Source: an uncultured Angelakisella sp.
Lineage (GTDB): Bacteria > Bacillota > Clostridia > Oscillospirales > Ruminococcaceae
Assembly (NCBI GenBank): GCA_910585525.1
Contig: CAJUFR010000048.1
Coordinates: forward strand, 1 to 16,636
Length of the DNA: 16,636 bases
Direction: 5' to 3'
Shown: one piece after another, positions 7,501 to 14,378 of the stretch
How positions within the stretch are numbered: the first letter of the stretch is position 1
How the letters are laid out: every line of letters starts with the position of its first letter
Made by a program: the position numbers and the translations under genes
The notes under the pieces: model-generated
The model's input: the letters and a program-made list of their open reading frames with translations, nothing else
Database searches by the model: none
Told to the model about the DNA's origin: nothing

Positions 7501-8031
7501 TTATCTTGCCAGCAGCAGCCCCAGCACCGCCGCCGCCCCGATGACCTTGGGCACCGACCACTTGAACTTCACCAGCAGCACCAGCCCGACGCCCCCGATG
7601 GCCACGGCGGCAGGGGAGACCGCCCCGGCAACCTGGTAGTTGGGGGCCATGGTGATGCAGGTGGCCAGCATCACCCCCACGCAGACGGGGCGGATGCCGT
7701 AGGTGAACCCCTCCAGGTAGGGGTTGCCCTTGAGCCGGGCCAGGAAGGCCGCCGCCGCCAGGCAGAGGGTGAAGGCCAGGGTCAGCACCCCGAAGTTGGC
7801 CGCCACCGCCCCCAGCAGCCCCGCCGCCCGCATCCCGGCAAAGGTGGCGGCGTTGACCCCCAGGGGCCCCGGGGTCATCTCGGCGATGGCGATGATGTCC
7901 GCCACCTCCTCCAGGGTCATCCAGCCGTGGTTCACCATCTCCTGGTTGATCACCGGGATCATGGAAAGCCCCCCGAAGCTGCAAAAGCCGATCTTGAGGA
8001 ACACCAGGTACAGTTCCAATATGGTGCTCAT
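7501..8031 (-). CDS. Chromate-transporter-family (CHR) membrane protein, half-size, second of a pair
   Basis: Short CHR-family protein (176 residues, about 5-6 membrane helices). Full-length ChrA proteins have two CHR domains; this is one domain. Seen: IGFCSFGGLSMIPVINQEMV near the N-terminus (the family FGG motif) and EMTPGPLGVNAATFAG (about 51-66). Its ATG at 8031 overlaps the stop of the upstream CHR gene by four bases (ATGA), with GGAAGGAGG upstream. The pair most likely acts as a heterodimer equal to one full-length transporter. Chromate efflux is known for some family members, but the true substrate in an anaerobe cannot be told from sequence. Confidence 0.85.
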   Translation of the reverse strand: MSTILELYLVFLKIGFCSFGGLSMIPVINQEMVNHGWMTLEEVADIIAIAEMTPGPLGVNAATFAGMRAAGLLGAVAANFGVLTLAFTLCLAAAAFLARLKGNPYLEGFTYGIRPVCVGVMLATCITMAPNYQVAGAVSPAAVAIGGVGLVLLVKFKWSVPKVIGAAAVLGLLLAR

Positions 8032-8624
8032 CCCTCACCGCCTCCTTCCTCTCCCGCCAGCCGCCGCATCCGCAGGATGTGGACCGCCAGTCCCACGCAG
8101 CCCCCCAGCAGGATGATGTAGACGTTGCTGACGCCCCACAGCATCAGCAGGAAGGCGGCCACGGCGATGACCAGCCCCAGATGGTCCTTGATGGCGTTTT
8201 TCCGCATCCCCAGGCAGGCGGAAAGGATGATGGGCACCACCGCCGCCCGCACCCCCACCATGGCCCGGGCAACCCAGACGTTGTCCCGCACGGCGGTGTA
8301 ACAGCCGGTGACCAGGCACATCACCACAAAGGCGGGGAAGGCCATCCCAAAGCCGCAAAGGAGGGCGCACCGCAGCCCCCCCAGGGTGTACCCCAGCATC
8401 ACCGAGGTGTTCACCACCATGATGCCGGGGAAGCTGCGGCCCATGGCCACGATGTCCAGCAGCTCCTCGGCGGTGAGCCAGCCCCGCTTTTCCACGAACT
8501 CCTTCTGCATCTGGGCCACGATGCTCCAGCCGCCCCCGAAGGTGAACAGTCCGATCTTCAGCATGGTCAGGGTCAGTTCCACCCACCGGGCTTTTTTCTC
8601 TGTCTGTTCCAACGGTCCGGTCAC
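8028..8624 (-). CDS. Chromate-transporter-family (CHR) membrane protein, half-size, first of a pair
   Basis: Single-domain CHR protein (198 residues from the chosen start). Seen: IGLFTFGGGWSIVAQMQKEF, the family FGGG motif, and MGRSFPGIMVVNTSVMLGY. Several hydrophobic segments follow and the tail is charged (RMRRLAGEEGGGEG). Start chosen: the GTG at 8622-8624. The only good ribosome binding site, AAGGAG at 8634-8639, lies 9 nt before this GTG but touches the in-frame TTG at 8631-8633, so TTG (201 residues) is unlikely. It is transcribed divergently from the GntR/ABC cassette. Confidence 0.85.
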   Translation of the reverse strand: MTGPLEQTEKKARWVELTLTMLKIGLFTFGGGWSIVAQMQKEFVEKRGWLTAEELLDIVAMGRSFPGIMVVNTSVMLGYTLGGLRCALLCGFGMAFPAFVVMCLVTGCYTAVRDNVWVARAMVGVRAAVVPIILSACLGMRKNAIKDHLGLVIAVAAFLLMLWGVSNVYIILLGGCVGLAVHILRMRRLAGEEGGGEG

Positions 8625-8644
8625 CCCTTTCAACTCCTTATCAA

Positions 8645-8673
8645 ATTATAAGACCCCCCTGCCGGGAATGCAA
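8645..8673 (-). promoter_or_regulatory. Predicted promoter of the CHR gene pair
   Basis: On the minus strand TATAAT (8645-8650) is preceded at 17 bp by TTGCAT (8668-8673). The predicted start (about 8638) falls within the AAGGAG ribosome binding site, so the transcript would have almost no leader. The -10 is perfect and the -35 weak. Confidence 0.55.
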
Positions 8674-8697
8674 GGGTAAAAAATTCTGACAAAGGGG

Positions 8698-8726
8698 TTG
8701 ACAACCGGGGGAAAAGTGTGTATTAT
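8698..8726 (+). promoter_or_regulatory. Predicted sigma-A promoter of the GntR/ABC operon
   Basis: Consensus TTGACA (8698-8703), a 17-bp spacer and TATTAT (8721-8726) give a strong predicted promoter with a start near 8733. Confidence 0.8.
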
Positions 8727-8753
8727 TGTATTAGACACTTAGTACAGTAATAC
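8727..8753 (+). promoter_or_regulatory. Likely GntR (YtrA-type) operator overlapping the start site
   Basis: TGTATTAG (8727-8734) and TTAGTACA (8739-8746) form an imperfect inverted repeat (6 of 8 positions) around ACAC. A wider perfect pair GTATTA (8728-8733) and TAATAC (8748-8753) surrounds the same centre. It starts right after the -10 box, where a bound repressor would block transcription. YtrA-type regulators are known to repress their own operon from such TGTA-N-TACA sites. That GntR binds here is inferred from position. Confidence 0.6.
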
Positions 8754-8769
8754 GAAAGGAGCGGTGTGG

Positions 8770-9147
8770 ATGGAATGGGAACTGCAGGGGGACCGCCCCA
8801 TCTGGCTACAGCTTACCGAGCAGATCCAGCTGCGGATCGTCTCGGGGGAGTACCCGGCGGGGGAGCGGCTGCCCAGTGTCCGGGACCTGGCGGCGGAGGC
8901 CGCCGTCAACCCCAACACCATGCAGAAGGCCCTGACCGAACTGGAACGGGGCGGCCTGGTCTACAGCCAGCGCACCAGCGGCCGGTTCATCACCCAGGAC
9001 CAGCAGCTGATACAGCAGCTGAAGCAGCGGCTGGCCCGGGAGGAGACCGACGGCTTTCTGGAGCGGATGGACGGCCTGGGCTTTACCGGGGAGGAAACGC
9101 TGGCCATCGTGGAGAGCCAGGTCCGCGGCAAGGGAGAGGAGGAGTAG
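8770..9147 (+). CDS. GntR-family transcriptional regulator, YtrA subfamily
   Basis: Small repressor (125 residues): a winged helix-turn-helix at about 8-75 (RPIWLQLTEQIQLRIVSGEY, ERLPSVRDLAAEAAVNPNTM, ALTELERGGLVYSQRTSGRF) followed by a short helical dimerisation tail of about 50 residues. The short tail and downstream ABC genes are typical of YtrA proteins, which usually control ABC exporters involved in antibiotic or cell-envelope stress. Start chosen: the ATG at 8770, 8 nt after AAAGGAG (8755-8761). The in-frame GTG at 8764 is only 2 nt from that site. The ATPase gene begins 3 nt after its stop. Confidence 0.92.
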   Translation: MEWELQGDRPIWLQLTEQIQLRIVSGEYPAGERLPSVRDLAAEAAVNPNTMQKALTELERGGLVYSQRTSGRFITQDQQLIQQLKQRLAREETDGFLERMDGLGFTGEETLAIVESQVRGKGEEE

Positions 9148-9150
9148 AGG

Positions 9151-9864
9151 ATGGAAAAGAGAATAGACACGCCGGTGCTGGAGTGCCGGCAGCTTTCCAA
9201 GATATTTGGCGCCGTCCGGGCGCTGGACGAGGTGGACCTGGCGGTGGGCCGGGGCCGGATCGTGGGGCTTTTGGGCCCCAACGGCAGCGGCAAGACCACC
9301 CTCATCAAGACGGCGGCGGGGCTGCTGACCCCCTCGGCGGGGGAACTGCTCATCAACGGCCAGCGGCCGGGCATCGCCTCCAAGGCGGCGGTGTCCTACC
9401 TGCCGGAGCGCACCTACCTCAGCAGCTGGATGAAGGTGGCGGATATCATCGCCATGTTCCGGGATTTTTACAGCGACTTTGACACCGCCAAGGCGGGGGA
9501 GATGCTCTCCCGGCTGAACATCGACCCCAACGACCGGCTGCGCACCATGTCCAAGGGCACCAAGGAGAAGGTGCAGCTGATCCTGGTGATGAGCCGCCAG
9601 GCCGACCTGTACCTGCTGGATGAGCCCATCGGCGGGGTGGACCCGGCGGCCCGGGACTTTATCCTGGGCACCATCATCGGCAATTACAGCGAGAACGCCA
9701 CCGTCCTCATCTCCACCCACCTCATCAGTGACGTGGAGCGGGTGCTGGACGACGTCATCTTCCTGGCCTACGGCAAGGTGGGGATGACGGCGGCGGTAGA
9801 CGACATCCGGGAAAATCAAGGGAAATCGGTGGACGAACTGTTCCGGGAGGTATACAGATGCTGA
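9151..9864 (+). CDS. ABC transporter ATP-binding protein (YtrB-like)
   Basis: Cytoplasmic ATPase of an ABC-2-type system (237 residues). Seen: Walker A GPNGSGKTT at 42-50, Walker B LYLLDEPIGGVD at 153-164 and switch His in ISTHLISD (His190). The ABC signature reads MSKGTKEK (133-140) in place of LSGGQ, a variant common in the ATPases that partner YtrA regulators. The ribosome binding site is weak (GAGGAG, then GTAGAGG next to the start). The last bases overlap the permease gene by 7 nt, so the two products should be made together. Substrate unknown. Confidence 0.92.
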   Translation: MEKRIDTPVLECRQLSKIFGAVRALDEVDLAVGRGRIVGLLGPNGSGKTTLIKTAAGLLTPSAGELLINGQRPGIASKAAVSYLPERTYLSSWMKVADIIAMFRDFYSDFDTAKAGEMLSRLNIDPNDRLRTMSKGTKEKVQLILVMSRQADLYLLDEPIGGVDPAARDFILGTIIGNYSENATVLISTHLISDVERVLDDVIFLAYGKVGMTAAVDDIRENQGKSVDELFREVYRC

Positions 9865-10856
9865 CGAATACATTACCGATAGAAGCGGCCCCCGCCCCCG
9901 CAAAGAACGGCGGGATGCTGGGCAAACTCCTCAAGTACGAGTTCCGGGCCACGGTCAGGCTCTACCTGCCCCTTTACCTGGTGGTGCTGGTGTTCGGGCT
10001 GCTGGGGCGGTTTTCCATCTTCGGGGTGCCCTGGAGCGTCACCAGCGGCAGCAACAAGGGGTCGATACTCTGGACCAGCTACAGCGTCAGCCCCGACGCC
10101 ACCGGCTTCTGGGGGGAGGTCATCGCCGCCGTGGTGACCCTGATCCTGGTGGGCTATATCATGGTGGTGATGGGGGCCTTTGTAGTCCACTTCATCATCA
10201 CCCTGCAACGGTTCTGGAAGAACCTCATGGGGGACGAGGGCTACCTGATGTTCACCCTGCCGGTCTCCACCGACGCCCTGCTGTGGAGCAAGGCCATCAC
10301 TGCCCTGGTCTGGAGCGTCGCCACCACCCTGGTGGTGCTGCTCTCGGTGGTGCTGCTCTGCTGGAACCCGGCCGTCACCCAGGTGATGCAGGAACTGATG
10401 GACTACATCCGTGACCCAATGGGGCTGGAGATCAAACAGCTGTTCCTTGCCTGCTTCCCGCCCCTCACCTGGGCGGTGATGGTGATACTCATGGTGCTGG
10501 GGGGCTTCCAGAAGCTGTTCCTCCTCTACTCCTCCATGGCCATCGGCCACACCGTCAAAAATCACAAGGTGATGGCCTCCCTGGGAGGGTACCTGGCCCT
10601 CTCCATGGTGGAGGGCATCATCAGCACCATCATCTCCGCCACCCTGATGCCGGTCATCGCCCGCCCCCTGGATGACCTGACCTTTGCCGTGGAGGCCCCC
10701 TTCTACTCCACCGAAGAAATCCTGCGGTTCTGTGAAGCCTTCGGGGAAATGTTCAACGGCATCGTGATAATGTCCTTTGGTATCGGCATCATCGTCACCG
10801 TTGCCACCTACCTGCTGGTCCGGTACCTGCTGCAGACCCAGCTGAACCTGGAATAA
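9858..10856 (+). CDS. ABC-2-type permease partner, polytopic membrane protein
   Basis: Membrane subunit of the GntR-linked ABC system (332 residues). Hydrophobic segments at about 33-52, 86-112, 144-168, 196-228, 240-266 and 302-323 suggest six helices. The segment LLKYEFRATVRLYLPLY before the first helix resembles the amphipathic start of ABC-2 permeases. The first 19 residues (TLPIEAAPAPAKNGG) look like a variable extension. The ATG at 9858 is supported by GGGAGGT 6 nt upstream, while the internal Met20 has no good site. Transport substrate not known. Confidence 0.8.
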   Translation: MLTNTLPIEAAPAPAKNGGMLGKLLKYEFRATVRLYLPLYLVVLVFGLLGRFSIFGVPWSVTSGSNKGSILWTSYSVSPDATGFWGEVIAAVVTLILVGYIMVVMGAFVVHFIITLQRFWKNLMGDEGYLMFTLPVSTDALLWSKAITALVWSVATTLVVLLSVVLLCWNPAVTQVMQELMDYIRDPMGLEIKQLFLACFPPLTWAVMVILMVLGGFQKLFLLYSSMAIGHTVKNHKVMASLGGYLALSMVEGIISTIISATLMPVIARPLDDLTFAVEAPFYSTEEILRFCEAFGEMFNGIVIMSFGIGIIVTVATYLLVRYLLQTQLNLE

Positions 10857-10868
10857 GGAGGGAATAGG

Positions 10869-11189
10869 ATGCTTTTTCTCATGGCCCGGCTTTGGCCGGT
10901 GGTCTACTACCTGTTCCCCGGGCTGCTGCTGGGCTTCGGCCTGGCGGTGCTCCCCCACCGGGAGCAGCTGGGAAGGGGACTTCCCCCCGCCCGGCGGTGG
11001 CTGCTCCGGTCGCTGCCGGAGCGAGCCCTCGCCACCGGGTGGCTGCTGATGGCGGCCACCCTGCTGGCCCACAACCTGCTGGAGGAGCCCGGCCTGGTGC
11101 TGGGCGCCTGCCTGGCGCTGGACGCCGTTTCCATGGCGGGCCTGGCGCTGGTGGTCTGGCGGGGGGCGATGGTGCCCTGCGAGGGGTGA
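10869..11189 (+). CDS. Small hypothetical membrane protein
   Basis: Protein of 106 residues that I do not recognise. It has hydrophobic segments at about 8-27, 54-70 and 79-97, with a basic stretch between the first two (PHREQLGRGLPPARRWLLRS). A strong AAGGAGGG (10855-10862), placed 6 nt before the ATG and overlapping the permease stop, supports real translation. It is the last gene of the GntR/ABC operon and could be an accessory membrane subunit, but nothing in the sequence proves that. Confidence 0.65.
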   Translation: MLFLMARLWPVVYYLFPGLLLGFGLAVLPHREQLGRGLPPARRWLLRSLPERALATGWLLMAATLLAHNLLEEPGLVLGACLALDAVSMAGLALVVWRGAMVPCEG

Positions 11190-11204
11190 AAAGATAATAG
11201 CCAA

Positions 11205-11434
11205 AGGCCCCCTCTCCACGGAGAGGGGGCCTCAGCTTGTCGAAAAGTCTTTTTCGACAAGCCGAGACCCGCCGCTACGGCGGGGTTTATCCGCTCCCTT
11301 CGGTCGCTCGACGCGAAAAGAGGGGGTTTCCCCCCCCCCTTTTCACACTTTTTCCCCCTCCTGACCCACAGGCCCTGCTTCTGGGGAGAGTTTTTCGACA
11401 GACTGAAGGCCCCCTCTCCGCAGAGAGGGGGCCT
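11205..11434. repeat. Palindromic repeat element with inverted-repeat ends (MITE- or REP-like)
   Basis: About 230 bp without a supported gene, built of nested hairpins. Left end: AGGCCCCCTCTC/GAGAGGGGGCCT (11205-11216/11221-11232), then GCTTGTCGAAAA/TTTTCGACAAGC (11235-11246/11251-11262), then CCCGCCG/CGGCGGG near 11268-11284. Centre: GAAAAG-A-GGGGG with a C-run and CTTTTC (11315-11344). Right end: TTTTTCGACAGACTGA (11391-11406), then the first hairpin again (11407-11418/11423-11434). Read on the minus strand, the right end repeats the left end (hairpin, CAG, TGTCGAAAA), so the element has imperfect terminal inverted repeats of about 40 bp. The hairpins may also serve as terminators for the small membrane protein gene and adhE, which converge here. 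Confidence 0.6.
11407..11434 (-). terminator. Candidate terminator hairpin after adhE
   Basis: A 12-bp perfect stem (AGGCCCCCTCTC/GAGAGGGGGCCT, loop CGCA) lies 31 nt past the adhE stop. On the minus strand only TTC follows the stem, so the U-tract is poor. A near-identical copy at 11205-11232 has TTT after it on that strand and may be the stronger stop. Both are part of the palindromic element. Confidence 0.5.
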
Positions 11435-11464
11435 CTTCTCATCTTGACTAAACGCAGCCGTCCC

Positions 11465-14086
11465 TTACTTCTTCCCCTCCGGCCCGTAATAAGCCTGGAG
11501 CAGGATCTCCTTCAACTCGCTGATCAAAGGATACCGGGGATTGGCGGGGGTGCACTGGTCGGCGTGGGCCTCGTCGGCCACCTCATCCAGGTTGGCCAGG
11601 AAGGTCTTTTCATCCACGCCCTGGCTCTGGATGGAGCGGGGGACGTTCATGGAATCCTGGAGGTCGGTGATGGCCTTGATGAGACTCTGCACCCCCTCCT
11701 GGGTGGTGGAGCAGGGCAGGCCCAGGGCCTCGGCGATCTCGGCGTACCGCTTGTCGGCGATGAAGTGCTCGTACTTGGGCCAGGTGGCGAACTTGGTGGG
11801 CCGCTGGGCGTTGTAGGCGATGACGTAGGGCAGCAGGATGGCGTTGGCCCGGCCGTGGGGGATGTGGTAGGCGGAGCCCAGCTTGTGGGCCAGGGAGTGG
11901 TTGATGCCCAAAAAGGCGTTGGTGAAGGCCATGCCGGCGATGCAGGAGGCGTTGTGCATCCGCTCCCGGGCCTCCTTGTCGGCGCCGTTGTCGTAGGCCC
12001 GCTTCAGGTACTTGAACACCATGCGGATGGCGTGGAGGGCCAGGCCGTCGGTGTAGTCGGAGGCCAGCACCGAGACATAGGCCTCGATGGCGTGGGTCAG
12101 CACGTCCATGCCGGTGTCGGCGGTCACCGACTTGGGCACCGACATGACGAACTGGGGGTCCACGATGGCCACGTCGGGGGTGAGTTCGTAGTCGGCCAGG
12201 GGGTACTTGATGTTGTTCTTCTTGTCGGTGATGACGGCGAAGGAGGTGACCTCCGAACCGGTGCCGGAGGTGGTGGGGATGCAGACCAGCTTGGCCTTTT
12301 TGCCCAGTTCCGGGAAGTGGTAGGCCCGCTTGCGGATATCAAAGAACTTCTGCTTCATGCCGGTAAAGGAGATATCCGGGTGCTCGTAGAACATCCACAT
12401 CCCCTTGGCGGCGTCCATGGCGGAGCCGCCCCCCAGGGCGATGATGACGTCGGGCTGGAAGTGGTTCATCGCCTCCACACCCCGCATGATGGTGTCCACC
12501 GAGGGGTCGGGCTCCACCTCGGCGAAGATCTCGGCGTGGCAGTAGACGGGGCGCTTTCTCAGGTACCACAGCACCTTGTCGATGTTGCCCAGCTTCACCA
12601 TCGTCTCGTCGGTGACGATAAAGGCCCGGCTGATGTTGGGCATCTTCTCCAGATACTGGATGGCGTTGTATTCAAAGTAGATCTTGGGCGGGATCTTGAA
12701 CCACTGCATGTTGACCCTCCTTTTGGCGATGCGCTTGATGTTCACCAGGTTCTGGGCCGAGACGTTGGAGGTGGTGGAGTTTTTGCCGAAGGAGCCGCAG
12801 CCCAGGGTGAGGGAGGGGGTGTTCTCGTTGTAGATGTCGCCGATGCCACCCTGGGAGGAGGGGGAGTTGACGATGATGCGGCCCACCTCCATCCGCTGGC
12901 CGTACTGGGTGATGACCTCCGGGTCGGTGGCGTGGATGGCGGCGGAGTGGCCCAGGCCGCCGTTCTGGAGCATCTTGGCGGCCATCTGGAAGCCCTGCTC
13001 CTTGTCCTTCACCACGATGTAGGCCAGGATGGGGGAGAGTTTCTCCTTGGAGAGAGGGTAGTCGGGGCCCACGTCGGGGATCCTGCCGATGAGGATCTTG
13101 GTGCCCTCCGGGACAGTAAAACCGGCTTTTTCGGCGATCCAGCAGGCGGTCTTGCCCACCACGTCGGCGTTGAGGGAGCGGCCCTTGGCCTCCGGGAAGG
13201 CGTAGTCGATGAGTTTCTTCTCCTCCTCGCCGGTGACGAAGTAGCAGCCGTTCTCCTTCATGATGGCCTCGAACCGGGGGGCCAGCTGCTGGTCCACGAT
13301 CACCGCCTGCTCCGAGGCGCAGATCATGCCGTTGTCAAAGGTCTTGGAGAGGATGAGGTCGTTGCAGGCCTGCTGGAGGTTGGCGGAGGCGTGGATGTAG
13401 CAGGGGACGTTGCCGGGGCCCACCCCCAGGGCCGGCTTGCCGGTGGAGTAGGCGGCCCGGACCATCCCGGCGCCGCCGGTGGCCAGCACCAGGGCCACGT
13501 CGGGGTGGTTCATCAGGGAGTTGGTGGCCTCCATGGAGGGGACCTCGATCCACTGGACGCAGTCCTTGGGGGCCCCGGCGGCCACGGCGGCGTCCCGGAC
13601 GATGCGGGCGGCCTCGGCGGAGCAGTTCTGGGCGCTGGGGTGGAAGCCGAAGATGATGGGGCAGCGGGCCTTGGCGGCGATCATCGCCTTGAACATGGTG
13701 GTGGAGGTGGGGTTGGTCACCGGGGTAACGCCGGCCACGATGCCCACCGGCTCGGCGATCTGCACGATGCCTGCCAGTTCGTCGTCCTCGATGATGCCCA
13801 CCGTTTTCTGGCTCTTGATGTCGTGCCAGATGTACTCGGTGGCGAAGAGGTTCTTGATGATCTTATCCTCGTAGACGCCCCGGCCGGTCTCCTCCACCGC
13901 CAGCTTGGCCAGGCGGGTGTGGTTATCCAGCCCGGCCAGGGCCATGGCGTGGGCGATCTCGTCCACCTGCTCCTGGGTCAGGGCCATGTACTCCTCCAGG
14001 GCGGTCTTTGCCCGGGCGGCAAGGCCGTCGATCATCTCCTGGACATTGACCTGGGGGGCGGCGGTAGCTTCTTTCTTTGCAGACAT
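11465..14086 (-). CDS. adhE: Bifunctional acetaldehyde-CoA / alcohol dehydrogenase AdhE
   Basis: Reduces acetyl-CoA to acetaldehyde and then to ethanol, reoxidising two NADH in fermentation; members of this family form spirosome filaments. It has 873 residues, the usual length. N-terminal aldehyde dehydrogenase domain (about 1-440): ATGGAGMVRAAYSTGKPALG at 202-221 and catalytic Cys256 in NGMICASEQ. Linker about 441-465. C-terminal iron alcohol dehydrogenase domain: GGGSAMDAAKG at 552-562, PTTSGTGSEVTSFAVITD at 604-621, and predicted Fe ligands Asp661, His665, His730 and His744, whose spacings agree with the E. coli enzyme to within one residue. No key residue appears lost. Start chosen: the ATG at 14086, 9 nt after AAGGAGG (14097-14103); an upstream in-frame start at 14149 is unsupported. 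Probably regulated by Rex (see operator). Confidence 0.97.
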   Translation of the reverse strand: MSAKKEATAAPQVNVQEMIDGLAARAKTALEEYMALTQEQVDEIAHAMALAGLDNHTRLAKLAVEETGRGVYEDKIIKNLFATEYIWHDIKSQKTVGIIEDDELAGIVQIAEPVGIVAGVTPVTNPTSTTMFKAMIAAKARCPIIFGFHPSAQNCSAEAARIVRDAAVAAGAPKDCVQWIEVPSMEATNSLMNHPDVALVLATGGAGMVRAAYSTGKPALGVGPGNVPCYIHASANLQQACNDLILSKTFDNGMICASEQAVIVDQQLAPRFEAIMKENGCYFVTGEEEKKLIDYAFPEAKGRSLNADVVGKTACWIAEKAGFTVPEGTKILIGRIPDVGPDYPLSKEKLSPILAYIVVKDKEQGFQMAAKMLQNGGLGHSAAIHATDPEVITQYGQRMEVGRIIVNSPSSQGGIGDIYNENTPSLTLGCGSFGKNSTTSNVSAQNLVNIKRIAKRRVNMQWFKIPPKIYFEYNAIQYLEKMPNISRAFIVTDETMVKLGNIDKVLWYLRKRPVYCHAEIFAEVEPDPSVDTIMRGVEAMNHFQPDVIIALGGGSAMDAAKGMWMFYEHPDISFTGMKQKFFDIRKRAYHFPELGKKAKLVCIPTTSGTGSEVTSFAVITDKKNNIKYPLADYELTPDVAIVDPQFVMSVPKSVTADTGMDVLTHAIEAYVSVLASDYTDGLALHAIRMVFKYLKRAYDNGADKEARERMHNASCIAGMAFTNAFLGINHSLAHKLGSAYHIPHGRANAILLPYVIAYNAQRPTKFATWPKYEHFIADKRYAEIAEALGLPCSTTQEGVQSLIKAITDLQDSMNVPRSIQSQGVDEKTFLANLDEVADEAHADQCTPANPRYPLISELKEILLQAYYGPEGKK

Positions 14087-14120
14087 AGTGTCAGTTCCTC
14101 CTTTTCGTGACCGCTGCCGC

Positions 14121-14147
14121 GGTCCCCGCCCGGCGGGGAAGGGGACC
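14121..14147 (-). other. Hairpin in the adhE untranslated leader
   Basis: GGTCCCC (14121-14127) and GGGGACC (14141-14147) form a 7-bp stem around a GC-rich loop that can also pair differently (CCCCGCC with GGCGGGG). It lies between the transcription start and the ribosome binding site. It may stabilise the mRNA or affect translation; no function is demonstrated. Confidence 0.4.
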
Positions 14148-14158
14148 ACGAACTTGAT

Positions 14159-14176
14159 ATGTTAATAACTTAACAA
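14159..14176 (-). promoter_or_regulatory. Rex-type redox operator of adhE
   Basis: On the minus strand the site reads TTGTTAAGTTATTAACAT. It matches the clostridial Rex consensus TTGTTAA-N4-TTAACAA at 13 of 14 defined positions. It starts 4 bp after the -10 box and covers the predicted start (about 14174), as expected for a repressor that leaves when NADH rises. Rex control of adhE is established in several Firmicutes. The rex gene itself is not in this window. Confidence 0.8.
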
Positions 14177-14180
14177 TTAA

Positions 14181-14209
14181 ATTATAATCCCATCCCGCCG
14201 GATTTTCAA
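14181..14209 (-). promoter_or_regulatory. Predicted sigma-A promoter of adhE
   Basis: On the minus strand TTGAAA (14204-14209), a 17-bp spacer and a perfect TATAAT (14181-14186). Start of transcription near 14174, giving a leader of about 88 nt. Confidence 0.85.
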
Positions 14210-14268
14210 CCCCCAAGAGGGGTGATCGCCATCAGATTTTCCCTTCACGGATCGTTAGATTTTTGGCA

Positions 14269-14306
14269 AGGATGCACAATCAGGTGCAAGCGACGTTGAG
14301 CATCCT
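14269..14306. repeat. Inverted repeat between adhE and the DUF434 gene
   Basis: AGGATGC (14269-14275) and GCATCCT (14300-14306) flank 24 nt that contain two TGCA copies. It lies past the terminator of the DUF434 gene and upstream of the adhE promoter. It could be a regulator site or chance; the stretch 14210-14330 otherwise shows nothing I can name. Confidence 0.3.
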
Positions 14307-14330
14307 GACGATTTTCTTGTGACAGGGAAC

Positions 14331-14369
14331 AAAAAAGCGCCCTCTCCGCTGGCAGGCGGAAAGGGCGCT
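14331..14369 (-). terminator. Strong intrinsic terminator after the RraA/DUF434 pair
   Basis: On the minus strand a 14-bp stem with one U-G wobble (14336-14349 with 14356-14369, 6-nt loop) is followed by a run of six T (14331-14336). It begins 10 nt past the stop of the DUF434 gene. Confidence 0.93.
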
Positions 14370-14378
14370 TCCGGTGGT

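Noticed and set aside
10892..11197. An alternative 101-codon plus-strand frame over the small membrane protein
   Set aside because: Its product is Gly/Ala/Pro-rich and has no ribosome binding site. The frame from 10869 has a strong one and a plausible membrane topology.
11237..14110. A plus-strand open frame of 957 codons opposite adhE
   Set aside because: It is antisense to a clear 873-residue AdhE, is full of Gly, His, Val and Asp runs typical of a GC-rich shadow frame, and shows no known domain.
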